From: Liopterus haemorrhoidalis
Lineage: Eukaryota; Arthropoda; Insecta; Coleoptera; Dytiscidae
Direction of reading: 5' to 3'
DNA: 64,000 bases
Assembly (NCBI GenBank): GCA_963971575.1
Contig: OZ020625.1
Location: 18,072,829-18,136,828 of the forward strand
Position numbers and translations under genes: made by a program. Each line of letters begins with the position of its first letter. The stretch's first letter is position 1. Below the pieces are notes generated by a model. The model was not told the origin of the DNA. It searched no databases and saw only the letters and a program-made list of their open reading frames with translations. Shown piece by piece: positions 57,275 through 64,000 of the stretch.

Positions 57275-57515
57275 TAAATAAATAAATAAATAAATAAATG
57301 AATGAGTGACTGAATGAATGAATGAATGAATGAATGAATGAATGAATGAATGAATGAATGAATGAATGAGTGAGTGAGTGAGTGAGTGAGTGAGTGAATG
57401 AATGAATGAATGAATGAATGAATGAATGAATGAATGAATGAATGAATGAATGAATGAATGAATGAATGAATGAATGAATGAATGAATGAATGAATAAATA
57501 AATAAATAATGTTCC
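57275..57515 (+). repeat. (GAAT)n/(GAGT)n microsatellite
   Basis: About 60 tetranucleotide units: AAAT units at both edges, GAAT in the body and a short GAGT block near 57370. Confidence 0.95.
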
Positions 57516-57627
57516 TGGGGTCGTTAAAAAACTAATCCATATTTTTTATTAAAAAAAGAATTTTCAATACAAAACAAAATAAATAAATTTTAGTTTTTAT
57601 TCCAATAGAATAGGGAAAAACGACAAT

Positions 57628-57861
57628 TCAAAAATCCTTATTTCTCGCTTTTAATTCTGCAAAATTATCAATTATTTCATCATAATTGATATTGTCCAAA
57701 GCATTTTGTTCGATATATAGTACAGCTAAAGAAGTTAATTTTGATCGGCTCAATGAGTTTCGTAAATAATTTTTTACACGTTTTAATACTGAAAACGACC
57801 TTTCACCAGATGCATTCGATACAGGCAATGTTAAATATATGCCCAACTGTGGATCGAACAA
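57628..57861 (-). pseudogene. hAT dimerisation domain (hATC) fragment
   Basis: The 77-codon frame includes YLTLPVSNASGERSFSVLKR, VKNYLRNSLSRSKLTSLAVL and YIEQNALDNINYDEIIDNFA. The LPVSNASGERSFSVLK..KN-x-LR motif is the hallmark of the C-terminal dimerisation domain in hAT transposases of the type seen in 52-kDa-repressor/ZMYM-like proteins. The RNase H core is missing. Confidence 0.85.
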
Positions 57862-58930
57862 TAATTATATATAATATATAAATTAATAAAACATGCTTTT
57901 ATTTTGATATTGATATTTTTTTGCTTTATCAAATCTATCTCCCAAAAAATATTTAAAACTTTCAGAAAATTTAACATTTTATTCTATCTCCAGATTAAAA
58001 TTTCTTAATTAAGTCCCGTACATTAATTATTTATTTAAAAAAATATATATATTCTTACTCTAAAGTTAACATGATTTTACCATTCTATGTTAAAAAAAAT
58101 GTTTGTATACTACAAACATTATCACTCCTAACATTACAGTCTTATTTTCTCGTATTACTGAAAAGTGGACTTAATACAAATCAATACTGGGGACTGGGGT
58201 GACGAATTATTAAAATTAAATGATGTTTACCCGCATTTTTTAATGTTTAGGAGGACTCAAACCAGTAAGCCCCAATATTTTAAAGCTTTTGTAGGCATAT
58301 ATTTGGATAAATTTCTTTATTACATATTTGCAAATATTCTGCAGCTAATTTTGGGGGAATATTTATATAAGCAAATTTATTTGTTATAGATATTATTCAA
58401 TAGTTAAAATATTTAAATTGCAAATTGAATCAAAAGAATATGTTTGGAGTCAGGTTTCGAGTTTGGCAAAAAAAAAAAATAGCCAAATTTTCTAAAATAT
58501 TTGTTTGGTGTAATTTTAAATCTATATTTGATGGCTTCGTTACAAGTCACCCTCATTCAATCACTATGTTATACAGAGCGATCAAGAAATCTTGTCCGTT
58601 ATGCAACACTTGACAGAACCATTTAGTTATCAAATTTATTTCCAAGGACATGTACACATAGGCGTACATTCTATTTTTATTACCTTATACGAATTGATTA
58701 TTAAATGAAGACTATTTTTCTCTACACACCAATGAATTGACAACAGGTATTAAGTTAGGAACACATATTTTCGTTGTTTCTCGGGTGAATTCGGGCCAAC
58801 GAAGTAACCTGATTGGTTCTTTGTTAAATTTGGATTTTCAGCTGTGGATTAGAACACAGTTTTGATATTTTTAAACTCATTTTTTCTGTTATGTAACTGA
58901 CAAGAAATTATGATCGCACGGTATAACCTC
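57862..58930. other. no gene recognised
   Basis: AT-rich; the two ORFs at 58165 and 58425 have no known motif. Confidence 0.5.
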
Positions 58931-58940
58931 ATTGGCTCTA

Positions 58941-59270
58941 TAGTGCGTTCGAAGGTGAGTTTGCAGTATAGCTCTTATGGCAAATGTTAGCGGTGTTGCC
59001 AAATGTTGTAAAAGTGTCAAATGTGTCAATTATAATAATATGAAAAACTCGTATTATTTACAAAAATCAACTCTTATAAAACTCAAAATAACACTCAACA
59101 AAAACAAATGGCCATTTGTAGAATACTGCGTCTTCACAGATCAGCGCGTTTTAGAGCTGGCAACGTCGACTAGCAAGAAAAGGATAGCGGCATTCTGTAA
59201 ACCCATTAGAGAGTATGAAAAAGAACTACTCCATATGCCCTGTACTGCAAACTCACCTTCGAACGCACTA
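58941..59270. mobile_element. TA-flanked MITE with 28-bp perfect ends
   Basis: Ends TAGTGCGTTCGAAGGTGAGT and exact complement, flanked by TA (58939-58940, 59271-59272). Inner GTTGCCA/TGGCAAC words are also inverted. An open frame of 98 codons (58977-59273) crosses nearly the whole element but has no known motif. Confidence 0.8.
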
Positions 59271-59659
59271 TAGTTGATACGAAGGGTGCTCGCCACGGAT
59301 TGCTACATACTGCATTTTATTTTATCTGCTGGCCCAGAGTAATTTTGTTTAATTGGAAATTAATAGACATAATTGGAAGTGAAATGTATTTATAACAGGT
59401 ATTATAAATACATTTATTATAAATGTATATATAACAGTCTGATACAACAGTATCTGACTTAAACATAAAAAATACTTACGACTTTTCAACTTCGACAGTA
59501 CTTTCAATTAGGGAGCAATATGTTTCAATGCTGCAGTGGTTTTTATGAATTTATGTGAAATAGTCAAACATATGTAAATTATACATTGTAACTAAGTTCT
59601 GTCTGTGAAATAACGAGGAATTGTGTATTTGGTGGAGTTCAAAATGGAAGAGACAGCCC

Positions 59660-61497
59660 ATGGAGGCATTGGAGGAGATCTACAATAACAGTTACACAGT
59701 AAAAAGAGAAATGGAAGAGATTGATTATGCAGGTATTGTACCATCCATTTTGTCATCTTGCTTGTACCGCAGTGTAAGATTATAAGATGTATGTATACTG
59801 GGTGAATTCATAATAAGTACGTTTTCAATAGTCAACGCTACATAATTTTTAATTTTTGAAATATGCTCATTACCCATGCTAAAAGACAATTTTAATTATA
59901 AATGATAATACTGTATCTTTTCTTCAATTCTTTTATTAGTTAATTATTACACGTTAAACAGACTTAAAATAACCAATATTTACTTCTGAATTATATAATA
60001 TAAAATACTAACATCCAATTTTTCTATATCGTTGTCTTTTCTAAGTCGATAGAAGTTATTAATAGAAAATAATATGACAGCTCTTTGATCCATTTTGTAT
60101 TATTATTTTATGGTTATGGTGAATTATCAAGGTGATAGTCCCGACCTTGAACGCTTCAAACGACAAACGATTCTTGATCGTTTTTTTGCACACCTTCTTC
60201 TGGCTAAACTTTCGCAACTCGGTTGAAAGCAATAAAACTTTTCAATAAAATTATTGTGTCATAATCTTAGTCATATTTTTAAAATTTCTAACTGTTTTAT
60301 GTGAAATTCAACAGCAAATAAAATATATCAAATGTGGGCAAACCTAGAAGTAGTATGATCTACTTTTTACTTCTTTATTCATTTTTTTTGGTCATATTTT
60401 CCTTTGCAGTTTATAATGGCCCGTAAATGTTTAAGACGATTTACTTGTGTAATAACTTCATTACTCGTATTAATTATTTTAATTCCATTATTATAGAAAG
60501 TGAAATGTTATTAGTATTTTTGTTCTGTTGAAGTATGATTATTTATATCTAATCAGAAAATGCTGGTCCTTAATTATCAGTAATTTAATTATTTGTATAT
60601 ATGTAGATGAAACAAACATGCACAAGTTAAAAAAAAATCTTTGGATAACTTACTCGCAAATGAAATTTTTCCACTCGCAAAATGAGAGTGTGCGAGTGGG
60701 TTTTCTGGGGGTTGATAGTATATTTTTGTTCAAGGAGTGGATATGGATGATGGGACAGACTGTGACTTGCATCCTGATGATACCGGAGACAGTGATATTA
60801 TTAAAACAGAGAGTTACATTAAGACAGAGTATGAAGATACTGAAGAATATGAAGCAGAGACTGGAATGGAGCTCACGCCTCTATGGGAAAATGGTCAGTA
60901 ATGAGCACAGTCACACTCTTATTATTGTTGTTCGTATTGCGTTGTTACATTTCAGTTTATTTTTCACGAAAATCAGCAATGTTTTATTATGAATATTCTG
61001 AACAATATATTTTTTACATTGTAAGTTGTTTATATTTCACAGTGATACGTTTTTTGTAGGAATCCGAGATAGAGTTACAAACGAGATATATCATGTTAAC
61101 AACAACATAGGGCAGATCCACTGTAAGTCTGAACCTGCAGACACCAGGGAATGTGAAGGAGATGAATTGGAGAGTGCAGCTGTCGCAAACACCGGTCAGT
61201 AGAGCTAGTTTTATTCATGTCTCTGTTATTAATACATGTTTATGGTGAGCCCAATATAAGGTGTTGTAGCTGTTCATAGAAGTGGAAGCCTCTGACTTGG
61301 TAAACACTATGGCAATGTTTTTCATTATATGACTGATATGTTTACAGGAACTAGAGATGGAATTACAGGCGACACGTACTGCTACTACCTTCAATCAAAC
61401 ATAATCATCACAGAGGAGATCGACGTCAAGTCTGAACCTGTTGACACCATTAAATGTGAAAAAGAACATCTGGAGAGCGCAGATTTCACAAACACAA
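59660..61497 (+). CDS. zinc-finger gene, exons 1-4 (acidic N-terminal part)
   Basis: Exon 1 (59660-59732) starts MEALEEIYNNSYTVKREMEE. Exon 2 (60735-60893) reads GVDMDDGTDCDLHPDDTGDS and IKTEYEDTEEYEAETGMELT. Exon 3 (61060-61194) and exon 4 (61348-61497) are related to each other: HCKSEPADTRECEGDELESA and DVKSEPVDTIKCEKEHLESA. Acceptors are AAG, TAG and CAG; donors are GTATTG, GTCAGT, GTCAGT and GTCAGA. Every junction is in phase 1, so exons can be skipped or added without a frame change. The exons are acidic with K-x-EP motifs, typical of insect zinc-finger linkers and possible SUMO sites (inference). Exon 1 assignment is the least certain part. Confidence 0.6.
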
Positions 61498-62104
61498 GTC
61501 AGAAAATCTTATTTTATTAGTGACTGAAACATTAACATTACTTTTATTCAACTTTACTCGAGACTACTTTCAAGATATACCTATACAAGTTTTATATATT
61601 CTGTTGAGAAATAAGACACGTCTAGTCTGCTTGATAGTAATTTATTAACTAACTTGCCTAATCATTTACAGAGCAAATGCAAGAAACCAATAATTCCAAT
61701 ATTTTACATATACCAACATCTAAACATAAATATAACTATATAATACACTTCCCTTTTTTAATATTAACTATGTTATTATTATTTTATACAAGCATCCTTA
61801 AATCTAGAAATAATTTATTTAATTCCTAGATATTACCAATCGGTCTGATCTTGAAATAATTTTACTTTGAGTTGTTCTGAAACTTCAAAATTATTCTCGG
61901 AATCCTCTCTAATATCATTATTGAATGGATTTAAAAATCGTCTGTTTCTTTCCAATAACGAACCGTTTTCCAAGCTGACTTGGTAAGATCTAGGTCGACT
62001 GAGAATATCTGTAACTAAACCTTTTCGTAATATTTATATTAGATATTAACTTTATTCCAACAACCGAATGTTTGTCTCATTAATCAATAAAAGTTTGTTT
62101 GCAG

Positions 62105-63252
62105 CTAAAAGAACATCCAGTGAATCAGATGAGAACAATGAGTCTTTGACCATTAACAAGTACAAACAATCCGCAACAACAAAGTTATCACACCTGATTG
62201 GACACAAATCTATAAATTTCGGAAAGAAATTATTCAAATGCGATCAGTGTAATAAAGCGTTTCCAAAGTCTTCACAACTTGTTACACACAAACGAGTACA
62301 TTCTAGAGGGAAACCGTTCAAATGTGATCAGTGTGACAAAGCATTTTCAACGTCTTCAAATTTCAGTAATCACAGACGCGTACATTCTGGAGAGAGACCA
62401 TTCAAATGTGATCATTGTAATAAAGCATTTACACAGGCATCACAACTTGTTGCACACAAAAGAATACATTCTGGAGAAAGACCATTCAAATGTGATCTCT
62501 GTGAAAAAACATTTTCACAAACCTCACAATTCAGTAGTCACAAACGAATACATTCTGGAGAGAAGCCCTTCAAATGCCATCAGTGTAATAAAGCATTTTC
62601 TGTGTCGTCAAATCTCGTTAAGCACAGAAGGATACATTCTGGGGAGAAACCTTATAAATGCGATCAGTGTGATGAAGCATTTATATCCTCTTATTATCTC
62701 AATAGACACAAACAAACACATCCTGGAGAGAAACCCTTCAAATGTGATCATTGTGAAAAAGTATTTTCACAATCCTCAAATCTCATTAATCACAAACGAA
62801 TACATTGTGGAGAGAAGCCCTTCAAATGTGATCAGTGTGATAAAGCATTTTCAGTGTCGTCAAATCTCGTTATGCACAAAAGAATGCATTCTGGGGAGAG
62901 ACCCTACAAATGCGATCAGTGTGATGAAGCATTTATATCGTCTTATCATCTCAATAGACACAAACAAGTACATTCTGGAGAGAAACTCTTCAAATGTGAT
63001 CAATGTTATAAAGCATTTTCAGACTCATCAACACTCGGTAATCACAAACGAATACATTCTGGAGAGAAACCGTTCAAATGTGATCAGTGTGATAAAGCAT
63101 TTTCACAATCATCAAATCTCATTAAACACAATCGAAGACATTCTGGAGAGAAACCAGTCAAATGTGATCAATATGAAAAAGCATTTTCAGAATCCTCAAC
63201 ACTCGGTAATCACAAACGAATACATTCTGGGGAGATACCGTTCAAATGGTGA
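62105..63252 (+). CDS. C2H2 zinc-finger protein, last exon
   Basis: After an acceptor at 62104 (GTTTGCAG) the exon reads TKRTSSESDENNESL, a short linker, and then 11 consecutive C2H2 fingers of the form FKCDQCxKAFSxSSxLxxHK with HSGEKP linkers. Finger 12 has Tyr for the second Cys (CDQYEKAF). Exons 1-5 add up to 1665 nt, exactly 555 codons with the TGA at 63250. The protein is expected to bind DNA in the nucleus. Fingers 5-7 and 8-10 look like a duplicated block (SVSSNLV, then ISSYYLNRHKQ / ISSYHLNRHKQ). The frame ends abruptly in GEIPFKW. The long overlapping +2 frame is a shadow of the finger repeat. Confidence 0.9.
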
Positions 63253-63490
63253 TCAGTGTGATTTTTATCAATGTTTTCATTTCCACGAGCATCAAATCTC
63301 TTAAGACACAAACGAAAACATTCTGGAGGGAGACCACTCATATGCGAACTGTGTTAGAAGGCATTTTCTCGGTAATTACATCTCATTAATCACAAACGAG
63401 TACATTCTGGATAGAAACCCTTCAAATGTGATCAGTGTGAAAAAGCATTTTCACAGTCATCACATCTAAATACACAAAAGTTTTTACAAA
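63253..63490 (+). pseudogene. decayed zinc fingers beyond the stop
   Basis: Reading past the TGA in shifted frames gives GDQCDFYQ, LRHKRKHSGGRPLICELC, a stop, HLINHKRVHSG, a stop, and KPFKCDQCEKAFSQSSHLN. These are two to three former fingers. The break is consistent with one extra G in FKCDQC at about 63248, so the gene was once longer. Confidence 0.75.
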
Positions 63491-63708
63491 ACTTGAACTA
63501 AAAAAATCTACCGAAATGGTATTTTCCTTGTTGAACAGCTTTTGGACAAATGAAAAGACTAAACTTGATGTAGATACATAAAAAGTAATATTACTGATTA
63601 AAGAAAACTGTGCGGATTATTATAAAATGCTTCAAAGCAAGAAAGACCTTCTAAAAAAGATCCATAGTCGAAAAACTATAAAAAGTTTTCTATTGAGTAA
63701 TTTTAATG

Positions 63709-63714
63709 AATAAA
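63709..63714 (+). terminator. polyadenylation signal AATAAA
   Basis: AATAAA about 460 bp after the zinc-finger stop, followed by AT-rich sequence before the Harbinger-like copy at 63761. It is the likely 3' end of the gene's transcript, although other AATAAA words exist nearby. Confidence 0.4.
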
Positions 63715-63760
63715 TTTTGAATTAATTTAAAAAAACTGTGTTTTTAATAATGTTCCTTTT

Positions 63761-64000
63761 AGGGCCGGTCTTTCCACCATCAGATAAAGTGGCTGGTAAC
63801 GTTATCTGACGGATAAAAACAATAAAGCGTCTTTCCACCTTCAGATAAAGTTATTCCTACGAATAAACTATGCTATCTGGCAGATAAGTTATTCGGTAGT
63901 CAAAGTAGTGAATAAGTAATAAATAAGTGCTGTCACTGTCAAAAAGTTAGAAATTAAATGATTTCTTAGAACAATAAATTGCAAAATGGACTTGAAAAAA
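63761..64000. mobile_element. Harbinger-like element, copy 2 (runs off the window)
   Basis: Starts AGGGCCGGTCTTTCCACC and follows 13203-13357 then 13950-14045 almost base for base, without the 589-bp nested element and its second TAA. The right part lies outside the window. No TAA is seen before its first base. Confidence 0.9.

Larger units (their letters stand above)
57162..57861 (-). mobile_element. hAT element end with microsatellite and hATC relic
   Basis: CAGGGCCGGATTAACC at 57162 is a typical hAT terminus (the 3' end, as the coding relic is on the minus strand). A long (GAAT/GAGT)n run follows, then the C-terminal transposase fragment. The 5' end was not found. Confidence 0.65.

Noticed and set aside
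62279..63304. 341-codon plus-strand ORF overlapping the zinc-finger exon
   Set aside because: It is the shifted frame of the 84-bp finger repeat, which stays open by periodicity. The finger frame has the conserved residues.

Overview
This is a repeat-saturated, AT-rich stretch of an animal nuclear genome, most likely an insect. It has spliced genes with GT-AG introns, no operons, and a dense mix of arthropod-type transposons. The strongest insect sign is two in-phase exons on the minus strand near 12.6 kb. Joined, they read as the Cys1-Cys2-X3-Cys3 part of an odorant-binding protein. The species cannot be fixed from sequence alone.

Host genes are few. (1) A C2H2 zinc-finger gene (+, 59660-63252) has five exons, all joined in phase 1, giving 554 codons with 11 good fingers and one damaged one; decayed fingers lie beyond its stop codon. 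(2) Two internal exons of an odorant-binding protein (-, 12733-12513). (3) A THAP-type first exon (+, 11112-11216). (4) A tandemly duplicated exon-like unit encoding a hydrophobic segment (-, 18.3-19.1 kb), not recognised.

Almost everything else is mobile DNA. 0-3 kb: a Penelope-like remnant between long inverted arms, split by a unit with 184-bp direct terminal repeats. 3-6 kb: a Tc1/mariner-superfamily element, a hAT end and a PIF-like element. 6.8-9.6 kb: an endonuclease/RT LINE. 9.6-11 kb, 21.6-26.4 kb, 29.4-31.9 kb, 35.2-38.6 kb and 48.3-53.4 kb: elements with ACTAGC-like heads, several with TATATA-rich tails, most carrying minisatellite arrays (290-bp or 120-bp units). 13.2-15.1 kb: a Harbinger-type element with another nested in it; a second copy at the window's right edge shows the empty site. 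15.7-18.1 kb: a foldback with 1.06-kb arms and a small ORF in its loop. 21.3-28.0 kb and 28.1-35.2 kb: two large hAT elements swollen by nested insertions. 35.8-37.8 kb: a LINE cut by a mariner. 41.9-44.6 kb: a LINE cut by a piggyBac at TTAA. 44.6-46.8 kb: a LINE fragment and an IS630-like transposase relic. 54.8-57 kb: LINE fragments.

Almost none of the transposon coding regions looks intact. The window's main value is structural. Target-site duplications, an empty site and nesting order can be read directly. The oddest signals are the array-carrying ACTAGC elements, a 37-bp motif shared by four different hAT MITEs, a hammerhead-like RNA fold at 39.7 kb, and the foldback's loop ORF.
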